Shown here in pieces: positions 53,395-64,000 of a stretch of DNA of 64,000 nucleotides. The first letter of the stretch is position 1. Every line of letters starts with the position of its first letter. This stretch comes from Topomyia yanbarensis (taxonomy: Eukaryota > Arthropoda > Insecta > Diptera > Culicidae). The position numbers and the translations under genes were made by a program. Below the pieces are notes generated by a model that did no database searches, was not told where the DNA came from, and saw only the letters and a list, made by a program, of their open reading frames with translations. The DNA is taken from the NCBI RefSeq assembly GCF_030247195.1, contig NC_080670.1, positions 217,722,546 to 217,786,545 on the forward strand, in the 5' to 3' direction.

Positions 53395-55733
53395 ATCCAG
53401 CGGACACAAACACAAACCCTGTTCCCCTCCCATTTTTAATTATACTATAGACTAGTAGTTTAGCACCCAAAACCAACAAAAAACCTTGAGAAGAAAACAT
53501 TAGAAAATAAGCTCTGTAACAATTCCTACTCGAGGTCCGGTAATACAGTTGGAATGAGCAAAACAACAAGATCGTGTGGAAGAGGCAGCAAATCAGAGAG
53601 CATCCGTAATGAGTAGTACACCTCTCCTCCGGACAATTCCGAAGCTTCCAGGGTAAATATTGGTTTCAAATGAAATCGTCCAAAATGAAGGGAAACACCG
53701 AGGAGAGATTTCTTACTGCAATTCATTTGTGTGTTACACTCGTTAGTGGATGAATTATTTTTGTTTTGCTCTTCGCTTCATTGCAGCGCATATAAAGTAA
53801 ATTGATTTACGACTTAAGATTCACATTGATACTAGATGGCATAACATGAAACATTGAGGAGTTAATACATTCTGATAACCGGAGGAGATAAATTTCCACG
53901 AATTGCGGTTTGGAATAAAATGAATCGTTCAAAAGTAATCATTTAAATATTATTTTCTATATAATGAATGATGAAAATTAATACTTGACGAGTAACTGCA
54001 TTATAACGAATGACTTATAAAAGAATGGCACTAGGCATATTTATTAAATGCAGTATTAGATTCTACTGTACCTCATGTTTCAATGGTATAAAATACAAAT
54101 AAAAATACATTTTAAATAATATAGTCAACTGGTCACATCCAAGTTTTTGAAAGTTTGCCGTTCAATTCTATCACGTCATTTAGTACACGCGATATGTTAG
54201 AATGTGACCATCAGTGTGCTGGGATTCTTTTTCGGTGGTTCCATTTAAGTTTCGGTCGACATGTTCCCTCCCAATGTTTCGAACTGTTCTATTTTTAGGT
54301 GTCTCGTTTGTCCGTAACCTTGGCTGCCACTATAGACACAACATAAGAGTTGAAGATTTCAGTTGTCACTCCACTAGGAAACTACTTTTAAGCACAGAAA
54401 CTAGAAATCATGACTGATATATTTAGCAGTTGTGCAAAACGGAGGCCAAGTGTTTCATGTAATCGTTCGATTTGGCAGGCAATAGAAAAGGGAAAGTTTA
54501 GGCGTATAATATATACAAAGACTTGTACCATACTGATACAGAGTGTCCTCGAAATGTCGACTAAGGCAAAGTTAACGATTAATTTCGATGTATTTTAATC
54601 GTGGCATTTATCGTTCTCTAAAAATTAGAAATAGATACGCAGAGTATGATGCGTATTGCTAATTTGTTCACAGTACAGAATGCTTAAGACAGGAAAGAAC
54701 AACTAAACTACTTAATTTATATTTTGCTAGGAACTAAGACACAGACTCATACAACTCCCAACTATTTATGTAGGTCATAACTCCAACATCAGTAATGTAT
54801 ATTTTTTCAATGAATGCAATGGAAAAATAAAAAGTATAAATCGCCAAATCCATGTATTATTATGTTTTATGCTGCTGTGGTGATATATGTTCGACCTCAT
54901 TTCTTCCAGGAAGCTAAACAAAATGTTTGAAACCAAAAATGAGTTTTTGGATTATTGAAACTGGTATTGTATAACGGAGAGAACATTTGAAAGAAACCCC
55001 CTTAAATATTGGAGTCGATATACCCGTGCATCTCAAACGAGTAGGATTAAAACGGTTTGTATATCTTATTCGCTGATTTGACAAACCTTTTTTGTTGGTC
55101 GTGCGTCCAAATTAAATTTTCAATGCGTTTAAGAAATCAACACGGTCTGGAATGATAGTAGAAAATAGCAACATGTAGCTATCCGGCACTACGGACGACC
55201 AACAATTGGAATGCAGCCAGTTAACTGCATGTAACTAATTTTGATGATAAGTTGACGTTCTGTACCGGCGACGGAAGCCGGACTTACCATGTGAATCGTG
55301 CTTTACACGATACGTTAGGCTTCCGTCATCGATACAGCACGTCAATGGAGCGTTAAAATTAGTTACATGCAGTTAATTGACGGCATTTACGCACATCAAC
55401 GACACGAAATGTTTTGACGTACGGAACGTGTGAACGGGCACATGAGAAACGCATTTAACTTATCCTGACGGAACGGTGTCTTACCGTTGTCATTCTTTGC
55501 CGCTAACGGATGCTGGATGTATCGTCTGAATCGGACTTATTGTAATTTTGCTGAAATCAACACATAAATGCCCACCTTTCTATTTCTACTTCTTGGATCT
55601 GTCAGACATTCGAGAGGGGCATGAAGTTTGACGTGAACGTCGCCGAAAGCAAAATATTTACTTTATAGGTATTTATCACATCATTTTCGCGATCAGTTTT
55701 TGTTAATTTCGTGTCAAATTCTTAGCTGGGATA
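53395..55733 (+). other. Squid 3' UTR and Vps22 5' flank
   Basis: Candidate polyadenylation signals for squid lie at 54098-54103 and 54826-54831 (AATAAA), so the 3' UTR may be 0.7-1.4 kb. The part after 55200 holds a hairpin MITE (55217-55384). The last ~100 bases are the short Vps22 leader. ORFs at 54214-54417 and 54410-54598 lack any family resemblance and are not called. Confidence 0.5.
55217..55384. mobile_element. Foldback element upstream of Vps22
   Basis: The arms gccagttaactgcatgtaac.. (from 55217) and ..gttacatgcagttaattgacggc (to 55384) are inverted, and the pairing continues inside (acgttctgtaccggcgacggaagcc / ggcttccgtcatcgatacagcacgt). Most of the 168 bp can thus fold into one imperfect stem. 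It lies 350 bases before the Vps22 start codon. Confidence 0.7.
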
Positions 55734-56601
55734 ATGCGACGTCGGGCTGGCGTGGGTGCTATTCAAAAGCAAAAAATTGAAGCAGAGAAATACCGCGATA
55801 AAGGTACCGAGTTACAAGATACGCAATTTGAACAAATGGTGAAACAAATGGAAATGCTGAAAGAGCACTTGGAGGATTTCGCTGCGAAGCACAAGTCCGA
55901 AATCAGGAAAAATGCTCAGTTTCGGCGTCAGTTTCAAGAAATGTGTGCCGCGATTGGCGTTGATCCATTAGCATCCGGCAAGAGTTTCTGGAGTGTACTC
56001 GGCATGGGTGATTTTTATTACGAGCTTGGAGTGCAAGTGGTGGAAGTTTGTTTGGCAGCCAATTATAGCACCGGTAATAACAGCATGTGGTGCAGCTGAC
56101 GGTTTTTAGTTATAAATTGATATTCTTTTTCAAGCTCAGGTGGCCTAATGGAGTTGAATGAATTGCGGAATCGCCTTGTATCAGCTAGAGGTCGGAAGCA
56201 AATTCACCAGGAAATTACAAATGAAGACATCCTAATGGCAGCGAAAAAGCTACAAATTTTCGGCAACGGATTTACTGTATATCCTGTTGGAAAGGGTCGG
56301 TATATGGTGCAATCGATTCCAGGAGAGTTGAGCCTGCAAGAGACGTCCGTCTTGAATGTAGCTGCTAATCAAGGACAGGGATTTGTCACTATTTCGATGC
56401 TTATCGCTGATTTAGGGTAAGTGGTGCTTGAATTTCTTTTACAAGAATATTAAATGCTATGCTAACATATTTTTTAGATGGACTGAATGTCGAGCTCTGC
56501 AAGCTGTAGAGAAAATTGTGTCTGATGGTCTCGCATGGATTGATAACCAAGGAACAGAGAAAGCTTATTGGTTCCCAAGTCTTTTTCCTGCTCGACGATA
56601 A
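55734..56601 (+). CDS. Vps22: Vacuolar sorting protein 22 / SNF8 (ESCRT-II subunit)
   Basis: Three exons encode about 246 aa: 55734-56073, 56140-56416 and 56478-56601. Vps22 (EAP30; larsen in Drosophila) is a core ESCRT-II subunit that sorts ubiquitinated receptors into multivesicular bodies. The N-terminus [15 protein letters not shown] and a coiled coil ([20 protein letters not shown]) are followed by the family signature [20 protein letters not shown] and [18 protein letters not shown]. Tandem winged-helix domains follow ([37 protein letters not shown]), ending [13 protein letters not shown]. Length is near the human protein (258 aa). Introns are 66 and 61 bp. AATAAA is at 56627. The full gene occupies under 900 bases. 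Confidence 0.97.
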
Positions 56602-56626
56602 TCTAAATTTCTTCTTACGCGTTAAA

Positions 56627-56632
56627 AATAAA
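56627..56632 (+). promoter_or_regulatory. Polyadenylation signal of Vps22
   Basis: An AATAAA hexamer lies 26 bases after the stop codon, so the 3' UTR is probably very short. Confidence 0.6.
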
Positions 56633-57104
56633 AAGAAACTACTCACTATGTGCACATTTAATTACAAAGCGAAAGAAACCCTGTTTACTCAATTCACACA
56701 TGGCTTCGCTGATTAGATATACAAAACTCTTTCCTCCCAGGAAGAGCATGTAAATTAAGGGCTACGTATTCCGTTTTTTTCTTTTCTCTGTTGTGACAGC
56801 TAACTTTAGCCTTATCAAACCGAAATGTAATCTTACTATTGGTAAATGTTGCCGATCGCGACTTTTCCGAAAAGTAATTTGTAATTTATTAAATGTACGG
56901 TAACCTATGTACCAACCTGTGTGGTAACATGTGTTTAATTAAGGTCAAGGAAATTAAATGTTTTAAGATTAACGGGGAGAATCTCAAAGTCACAAATCTA
57001 GTGCATTAAATTGTATAGTTACAACGTTCAGTGAGGTCCGCTCAAAGTCACCTATCCGATCTGATTTAGTGATGGTTCAGTACCGCGCACGGACACCAAA
57101 ATTC

Positions 57105-57960
57105 TTTTACACATGTAAATACGAGCATTCTCAGGGAGCCGTAGTTGGAGATTCCAGTCAGACCGGGGAGCTCACTTTCTACCTTCATCTGAACTGTACA
57201 CTCAAAATTAAACATTAGAATGAGGGCACGCCCCAACGTTCAAAATCCCATGCGAATATGCGTACGGCTACACGGTTATATAAAGGAATTTAAACAAGAT
57301 AAGTTATTCACTCGCTAACATACGCGACATAATATCGCTCACGCGATAAAACCTTACCGTTCAGGCTAGAGCCTTGTTGTCTCTTGCTGTATGCAGAAGC
57401 CGTCTCCACTCCACTCGGTCCATTGGTGCTTGTCGCCATCCTCTCAGTCTTCGAAGGGTCCGCAGGTCGTCCTCTATCTGGTCGATCCACCGTGCTTGCT
57501 GTGCATCCCGTCTTCTTGTTCCTGTAGGGTCGCCCTCAAGAACCATCTTCACCGGGTCGTCGTCCGACATTCTTACGACGTGTCCAGCCCACCGCAAACG
57601 TCCTATTTTTGCGGTATGCGCGGTGGATGGTTCTTCCAGCAGCTGATGCAATTCATCACATTGTTGTCTCTAGAACCTCTTCCTCTCATGTATTTTGTTT
57701 TCGAAACGTAGATGACAAGTCCAATCCTGCTGGCTACAGCTTTCAGTCTGATGTAAGTTTCCGCGATAAAACACGTTTTCATAAACATGTTTGTGCCTTT
57801 CGCGAGAATACAAATCGGTCCACGCATGCGAACATGCAATCGCGATCACCCGCGCACACCAACGCCTGCCATCTCGCATACATAAAAAACTCCGCTGATC
57901 AAGTTAATATTTTAGCATTTACCAATTTATAAACGCGGTCTCAAGCTCGATTATACCAAC
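57105..57960. repeat. Unclassified dispersed repeat, copy split by a LINE fragment
   Basis: The flanks (57105-57353 and 57773-57960) share many words with 23590-24310 (catctgaactgtacactca, cggctacacggttata, gaacatgcaatcgcgatca, tttataaacgcggtctcaag), in the same order. The LINE fragment at 57354-57761 interrupts it. Class is unknown. Confidence 0.6.
57354..57761 (-). mobile_element. Internally deleted LINE fragment with 11-bp target duplication
   Basis: Minus-strand frames read SRIGLVIYVSKTKYMRGRG (reverse transcriptase region, 57800-57670). They then jump to LHQLLEEPSTAHTAKIGRLRWAGHVVRM ... RRRDAQQARWIDQIEDDLR ... WRRLLHTA, the typical LINE C-terminus. The sequence expected between these blocks is missing, so the fragment is internally deleted. 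The direct repeat cgcgataaaac at 57343-57353 and 57762-57772 marks insertion by target-primed reverse transcription. Clade is not assigned. Confidence 0.8.
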
Positions 57961-58364
57961 GCCCGTTGGCGTGTGATCATGGATCGGTTTCGTCGAAAGC
58001 CCCTTCAGTCTTCGTTAAAAGTATTATTTACTAACCTATTGCTACCCACCATAATTTTCAAGCGTAGCACAACAGTTTGTGATCGTTTAAGAGAAAACTT
58101 AGCCATCCTAGCTTGTTCAATAGTGTTCATACACAATATATGCATATTATTAATTAGAAGATATTCTGAACAGCTACTATATATATATATATTAGGTTAG
58201 GCAGTAACGGGTTAATAGTCGATTCGTCGAACTAGGAGGAGACAAAAAAGGAGATCAGAAACAAGACAAAAGCACATTAAATGTGCCAAATTTTTCCGAA
58301 TGTGCTGACGATGACTCAAACCCCATTGGTAGGATAGTGTTTCATGGAATTGGACGAACTAGAG

Positions 58365-58600
58365 CAGTGGTTCTTAACTTTTTTTTGTATCACGGACCCC
58401 TTAGAAATCACACTGGATTGCCGCGGACCCCCACGGATAAACATCGATTTTGTATGCTATCAAAATGTTATTTTCAGTTTGTTAGGAAGCAAGATCTGAA
58501 ACTTCAATATGCACACGGAAAATATATTTTTCTTCGCGGACCTCCAGCAACGACTTCGCGGCCCCCTAGGGGTCCGCGGACCTCAGGTTGAGAATCACTG
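58365..58600. mobile_element. hAT MITE (236 bp) with perfect 8-bp target duplication
   Basis: It begins cagtggttcttaac and ends gttgagaatcactg (complement cagtgattctcaac), a 14-bp terminal inverted repeat with two mismatches. Flanks are aactagag at 58357-58364 and 58601-58608, identical 8-mers. Inside each end are cggaccccc / gggggtccg-type words. No coding capacity. Confidence 0.88.
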
Positions 58601-59475
58601 AACTAGAGAACACAACACGAACTGTGATCATAAAAGACTACATATACCAACAAGTGCAACGGCGTAGGTGTACAGTTAATGCACATAGGTTGCAGAAATT
58701 GATTATTAAAACAAACTGATTTTGTACTGATAAATAATTGACAATATATGTCTTACCCGTAGCCAACGTTAAATATTAAATTATTAGCGCATTTCCCCAA
58801 AATTCCACGCGGCCTTTCCCGATCGAAAGGAACGGCAGCGCTTCATGAAACACCGCGCTTAGCCAATCTGTCATAATTTTGCAAATTTGCATAACGAAGG
58901 GCTGAATGAGTAAACAAGTTGTCCCAAAAATCAGCCCTGCGTTATGCATCGTTTATTGAAAGTTGAGTATACCAGATGCAAGTGGTGCCAAATTCATCAC
59001 GTTCAGTAAAATTCAAAAATTCTTTTTAGATTACTGAATTGATAAAATTGGTTTAATGAGCTACACTTATCAATCAAATTCTGTTTTAAAAATTGTCCAA
59101 AATGGGAGGCATATTTTTAATCCAAATAGCAAATACAAGCACTAGTTACACTAAAAACTTTCTGGCGTTTAGTAAGCAGTTGGTGCGGAGTGTACGTTTC
59201 GGTGAATGTCTCAATAATTCGAAATTATGATTTACACACGAGAAAATTCTCATTTAGGTTTAAAATGAAATCTTTTTTCAGTGTGAAAAACGTTCAATAG
59301 CATTCTAATAAGTAATGCATGTATAATTTAAGTGTACATCTGTTGGAAATAATGTGTTTCATTGAAGTGTGCTATTAACTGGTCCTCGAAAAAAAAAACA
59401 TTCTCGATTTTCCATTACCTTAGACCATGACTGTTATACCATGTTGGATATGTGAGCGACCGAAAATAGAATGCG

Positions 59476-59684
59476 CAGAACATGCTTCGTACAACTCGCT
59501 TAAAATATATTAGTATATAAGTATAAAATCGGAACTGGAGGTTCATTCTTGCCGAGTCTTACGCGTGAACATTATTTAAGCGATTCTCATACTGAAGAAT
59601 CTCCATCCGATTTTTACGTTTGAAGTTTATTTCCGAGTTTTATATTCTAATATTTTCGAAACGGGCTATACGAAGCATGTTCTG
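59476..59684. repeat. Inverted-repeat element, ~65-bp imperfect arms
   Basis: The left arm cagaacatgcttcgta.. (from 59476) and right arm ..tacgaagcatgttctg (to 59684) pair, and the pairing continues inward through aaaatat(a)tta..ataaaa words. It resembles a MITE. Target duplications were not resolved. Confidence 0.6.
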
Positions 59685-59826
59685 TCCTTGCAACTGTCAC
59701 TCAATGTAATCCAGTTTTTCACGTGCCGAAAATGGCGGTGTATAGTGTAGAGTGTACGCGTGTACTCCACCACACCGGTGCACATCAATCGAAAATCCTA
59801 TATGTTTTAATTGCCGCAAGGTTGTA

Positions 59827-60115
59827 CTGTATCGATTTTGTTGACTATTTTCGGCAAATTTAAGGCTAAGGCAAACGCAAGCAATGAAATTTAAAGACGG
59901 ATAGGTATTCTATAGTGAATCAGTTATAAACTTAGAATGGAAAACTAGGACTAGGCTGGCTCATATGGACATGATCGAAAGGAAATGTGAAGAATCCTTT
60001 GCCTTCTGATAAGCAGGAGTTGGGTGTTGCACACAAGTCTACCGCAAGCCGTGACGTATGCTTCCGTTTCTCTTAGTCTTAAATTTGCCAAAAATAGCCA
60101 ACAAAATCGCTACAG
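59827..60115. mobile_element. TA-flanked MITE (289 bp)
   Basis: The termini ctgtatcgattttgttgac and its near-complement at the right end (..caacaaaatcgctacag) extend through ttttcggcaaatttaag / cttaaatttgccaaaaa to give ~50-bp arms. TA flanks both sides (59825-59826, 60116-60117). It is consistent with a mariner-type non-autonomous element. Confidence 0.7.
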
Positions 60116-62138
60116 TAAAACTTGTGCTACTTTAAAAAAGAGCAGCTGTTTCAGAACAACAGAGATTTCCAAATAATAACAACAATTTTACCATGTATTT
60201 GAACTTTAAAAAACATTAAAATTTCAATAGGATATATAAAAAATGCATATGCTCATATTTTCAACAGGTATCCTAAAAGTTCATTCCGAACCGAATGAAC
60301 TTCATTAGATGTAATGCGCATGTACCGATATCGGTGCTCTGAATGTTAATTGAACTGAGGTTTTCTAAAATATATTTGTCAGCAGCACGAGAACCACACT
60401 GATGTGTAGAAGTGCCAGGCGTAGATGCAATTTCGAATCCTAAGCAAAATTGTGGTATGAATACGTCAACTTTTGATTTACCACCTGCGGATTGGTCTTT
60501 TCGAGAAATGTTTCATTATCTTTATACTGCTAATCATAAGCAGCCTTTCGCGTTTATGTACACGCTCATATCATGGAAAACATATTTTCTCCTCATTTTA
60601 ATAATCTGGAAAACTTTCTATACTTTGGAAAACATCTCTAATGTACATATCTGGTAAAAGGGTTGTCAAAAACAATAATATTTTATTACTTCAATATTGT
60701 ATAATTCTGATGATCCGCTATACAAGAGGTAGCTAAGAGGCGTGTATCAAACAGTAGGAGTTGAAGGTCTTATCGCTGCTTTAAAACGACGTATTAACCT
60801 ATTTCAAAAGTAGTTATCTGTAGGTTTTTTGCTTCCCTAATCAGGTAATGCTCAATAGAAATTTTATTGCCCACAGCGATTCCAGGTAGGTACATTCACC
60901 AGGTTCAGGTGGTTTTTTGTAGCTCTCGTTTCATGTTTATGTATTTAAGACATTGTCGAAATTTGCATAAAGGCCCTTGTTAATATTCACCACTCGGTCT
61001 TTCGTAAATGGTCATTCACAGATTATTTTACATGTTTAGAGAAGGGAGGTGGTTCAGACTATTGTGATAATTTTTGACAATGTGGTAGGGAACGATGCTT
61101 TCACCAAGGCTACGAATCGAGTGAATCGGTTCCTTGACATAAATAAGCTCTTTCGTAGAATTTGCAAGGATTTAAGGTACTGGCGGGAAAACTACGATTT
61201 AGAGTGCATACCGCTGAGAGTCTTGTTTTCAATAGCTGATCGCGGACGATATATCTCCATATATGTATGAGAAGATTGTGTGAAATTGTTCAGTCTATTG
61301 CAACGTAGAAGCTTTTCATTTTCGCAATGTACATTTCTACCAGTTCTGTCCCATGCCGAGTTACATAGGTTGATCCAATCAATTTAGTACCGTTATCTCA
61401 AGTACATTTATGACGGGCAAACGATTTCCAATATACATATAAGTATATAGTTGTTCTCTCTCCACCGAATATATTTATTTTTAAACTACAAGCTCTACCA
61501 CCCCAGTAAAAAATATCTGAAACCATTTCTATCATTAAAATTTCTATAGGATTGCTTCTATAGTTTCTATAGGATTGCTCAACCTTATATTTTTGGTTCA
61601 ATATAAACTGAACAAATTAAAAAAAAAATGATATGTCAATTTATTCACAAAAAATCACCTATGAAAAAAATGCTAAAAAACACCCTTAACTTCAATTGAT
61701 TATGTCACTCATGTGTGTCTTCTGTTTATTAACTGATTAGAAGGGAAAATATGTTTTTATATGAAATGTGCGATTCAGAACGAATACTGGTTTGCGATCA
61801 AAAAGTAATATTTTATTCACATCAAATTAAAAAATCAGCCTTTTCTACAATCATGTCTACTTTTTTCTCCTAATTAATTGTTCCTGGGTGAGAACGAGAC
61901 ACATAACTTGAAACAATAGATAAGACTCGTGCAAACAACTGCCCTTTTGCCGCTGGCTGCTGTCGAGAAATACGAATTATTTTGTTTTGACATATTTAAA
62001 TGAGTAATGGATTGGCAAAATAAACCCACATCATTTATTTAGGCAACGTCCTGTTACCGTTCGAGGAAAATAATGTAACACCCGCACTAGGAGGGTGCAT
62101 ACTACTAAATATTTTCCGAGAGACAGCATCCAATATTT

Positions 62139-62519
62139 TCAATGTTCGTCATGCTTCTCTCCGGGAATGACTGTTCGAATTTCATTCACGCTAGGATGAA
62201 GAGTAAAAGATGGAGGTGGATTGTCTTGTTGATGTTGACTTTTTAGTATTCTACCTGCCACAATTCTTCGGATATGTGCAATTATGTGTAGTTGTTTTGT
62301 GTATCCGTGATAAAAAAAATCGCCTTTACCATTCAGCAACAAATGACAACCGGGTAAAAATAAATCTATTCTGAGCATTCCCCACGCATCGGAAAATAGT
62401 TTTTGAAATTTCCCAGACATGCCACTAATGGATCGGGTTTCAACATATGAATCTTCCATGCTACCTACACCTGTGTCAAAAACCCTCGAGCAAAATTTAA
62501 AAGTATTAACTTGTGTCAC
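62139..62519 (-). CDS. Hypothetical ORF, unrecognised
   Basis: A minus-strand frame of up to 126 codons. A possible splice acceptor (tttttgacacag|gtgtagg) falls inside its start, after which comes ATGGAAGATTC and a normal-looking sequence (FSDAWGMLRIDLFLPGCHLL, YTKQLHIIAHIRRIVAGRIL, ending GEKHDEH). Codon use and complexity look more protein-like than in other ORFs of this flank, but no family was recognised and no partner exon was found. It could be a last exon of a gene extending beyond recognition or a transposon remnant. Confidence 0.22.
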   Translation of the reverse strand: MTQVNTFKFCSRVFDTGVGSMEDSYVETRSISGMSGKFQKLFSDAWGMLRIDLFLPGCHLLLNGKGDFFYHGYTKQLHIIAHIRRIVAGRILKSQHQQDNPPPSFTLHPSVNEIRTVIPGEKHDEH

Positions 62520-63084
62520 TCTGAATCACGCTGCCACGGACAATGAAAGACAAACATGTTTTTTCACTTGGAAATAATGCCTCAACCGAGTTTCCCTTCA
62601 ACGGATCTAAAGTGGAAAGAAAGAATAAAGTATTTCGTGCGTGGAATTTCAATGGTCCATGAAAATTCAATTTTTTCGGCTTATTATTTTACTATTCCGT
62701 GTACCTTTTTCCCTTGCGTTCTTTATTACGGATATTGAGTTAAAACATAGAAAATAATACTTAGTTCTTTCCTCATGTTTTGTTTGTATATAAATTAATA
62801 ATGCAATGTATCGAACCCAACTGACTTATCTTCATACTACAATGTTTGAGGTGAAATCCATATAGAACTTTCTCAGTTATTCATAAAGAAAGAAATTATG
62901 TCACGTCATGTTTCTGTGCTGAACTGCTTTTTATCGAATTTGGTATTACCATCTGAGTGATTGTAATTGTTTGTCATAATGTCATAATGCATAATGGTTG
63001 CGAAATCGACTCTCTAGAGGGTAGGGTTATAAAGTTGTAATAAATAGAGTAGATGACAAACAACAAGAATAACTGTTCAGCATT

Positions 63085-64000
63085 ATTGTCGTTTTTGCCT
63101 TTCTCGTATAAAGAAAGGCTATGCAATCACTGTAAAAATCGACTGTTTAACGGAGGCCCGGAGGGCCGAGTGTCATACACCATTCGATTCAGTTCGTCGA
63201 GATCGGCAAATGTCTGTGTGTGTATGTATGTGTGTGTGTGTATTAGAGTGGGACATGGTTATATGAAAAAAATAAAATTTGGCTCCGAGTAACTTTTTGG
63301 GTCCCATTTAGCTCCCAGAACAACTCTGCAAATTTTTAGCTCGATCGGTGAAACTATATTTTCGCGCCCACTGTTTAAAGTTTACATGGGATTTCGTATA
63401 GGAAAATTGTCTTTTGCAAATTAATTCTTCCAAGAGTCGCTCGTTATCTCCTAAAAATAAGTAGATGTCTGATTTTTATAGGAAATTTCTCAAGGAAACA
63501 AAGTCTAGAAGGCGGCAAAACGATCTGATGATTGTGAAAAAAGTTATTAAGCAAAAACCGATGGATGCCCTGAAGATTGATGAAAATTTTACTTTTCATA
63601 GCATCACTGCTTTTGACGTTCTAATTATGTACAAAAAATTTAACTTTCTCTTATTATGTACAAAAGAAGCCTCAATTTATCCCTCAAAACCTTGCGAAGT
63701 GTCCAAATAGTATAGATAAACGATCTAGACATATTAAGAGAGGATTAAAACAAAATTGCGTATAATTGGACAACCAACAGCAGTGGTGCTAGAAAAAATG
63801 AATATTTTATCAATCGTCAGAGCATCAATCGGTTTCAGCTTAATAACTTTTTTCTCAAGCGTCAGATCGTTTCGTGGTTTTCGAGACTTTGTTTCTTAGT
63901 TAAATTTCCTATAAAAGCCACGTAACGATTTATTTTTAGGAAGTAATGGGCGACTCCTGGAGGAATTAATTTGTAAAAGTTAATTTTCCCATACAAAATC
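63085..64000. repeat. Large dispersed repeat with ~165-bp inverted arms, cut by the window edge
   Basis: It begins with gcctttctcgtataaagaaaggc and runs through ggcccggagggccgagtgtc and a (tg)n stretch. The segment 63387-63552 reappears in reverse complement at 63838-64000 with about 80% identity by eye (shared words: ataggaaattt, aaacaaagtct, aaaaaagttattaagc). The ORF 63465-63710 lies across one arm and is therefore not called. The right end lies beyond the window. Confidence 0.65.

Larger units (their letters stand above)
56633..64000. other. Gene-poor right flank
   Basis: No supportable spliced gene was found. The stretch holds an unclassified repeat split by a LINE fragment (57105-57960), a hAT MITE (58365-58600), two inverted-repeat elements (59476-59684, 59827-60115), small tandem duplications (for example tttctataggattgct around 61545-61580), and a large repeat entering at about 63085. 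ORFs at 60412-60657 and 61049-61270 lack recognisable motifs. One minus-strand ORF (62139-62519) is listed with low confidence. Confidence 0.5.

Noticed and set aside
57374..57711. Plus-strand ORFs of 90-106 codons
   Set aside because: They are antisense to the LINE C-terminal coding sequence, which is recognisable on the minus strand.
63465..63710. 81-codon ORF at the right edge
   Set aside because: It lies across one arm of a long inverted repeat and has no family resemblance.

Overview
The window is nuclear DNA of an insect, most likely a culicine mosquito. The evidence is: spliced genes with short GT..AG introns; orthologues of Drosophila squid, rasputin, Rok and Vps22; an AT-rich background; and mosquito-style transposon debris (tRNA-derived SINEs, hAT, pogo and Harbinger-like MITEs, Jockey-like LINE remnants). 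The genus is not decided from sequence alone. Nothing bacterial, viral, plasmid-borne or CRISPR-like was seen.

Layout, left to right. 1-2.7 kb: repeats, including two hairpin elements. 2.7-4.9 kb: a tight tandem pair, complex I subunit NDUFS2/ND-49 (single exon) and a C15orf61 homologue (two exons), both +. 5.7-7.4 kb: a convergent AHCYL/IRBIT-type adenosylhomocysteinase-like gene (-, five exons). 7.4-12.8 kb: non-coding, with a hAT MITE and an uninterrupted 465-bp (AT)n tract. 12.8-16 kb: IWS1/Spn1 (+, nine exons) with a very large Arg-Ser tract. 16-21.4 kb: repeats, including a SINE carrying two different tRNA-like heads. 21.5-22.4 kb: an alpha-carbonic anhydrase (+). 22.4-25.6 kb: repeats and the probable Rok leader. 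25.6-30.8 kb: Rho kinase (Rok, +, eleven exons), whose 3' flank carries a perfect 73-bp triplication. 32.2-35.8 kb: decayed non-LTR retrotransposons. 38.2-40.5 kb: rasputin/G3BP (-). 41.9-45.4 kb: a dense cluster of MITEs and a SINE. 46.0-53.4 kb: squid, an hnRNP A/B protein (+, seven exons). 55.7-56.6 kb: Vps22/SNF8 of ESCRT-II (+). 56.6-64 kb: repeats only, apart from one weak ORF.

The genes are mostly housekeeping and do not form one pathway. Loose themes are RNA handling (rin, sqd, IWS1), mitochondrial or metabolic function (ND-49, carbonic anhydrase, AHCYL) and cell shape or trafficking (Rok, Vps22). I found no convincing new multi-gene system. The most unusual items are the dimeric SINE, a three-layer nested insertion at 43.3-44.3 kb, a twice-seen unclassified repeat split by a LINE with an 11-bp target duplication, an apparently N-terminally short carbonic anhydrase, the IWS1 RS expansion, and introns or exon extensions that stay in frame in rin, IWS1 and sqd. 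All exon boundaries were deduced by eye from reading frame, splice consensus and family similarity; no alignment or expression data were available.
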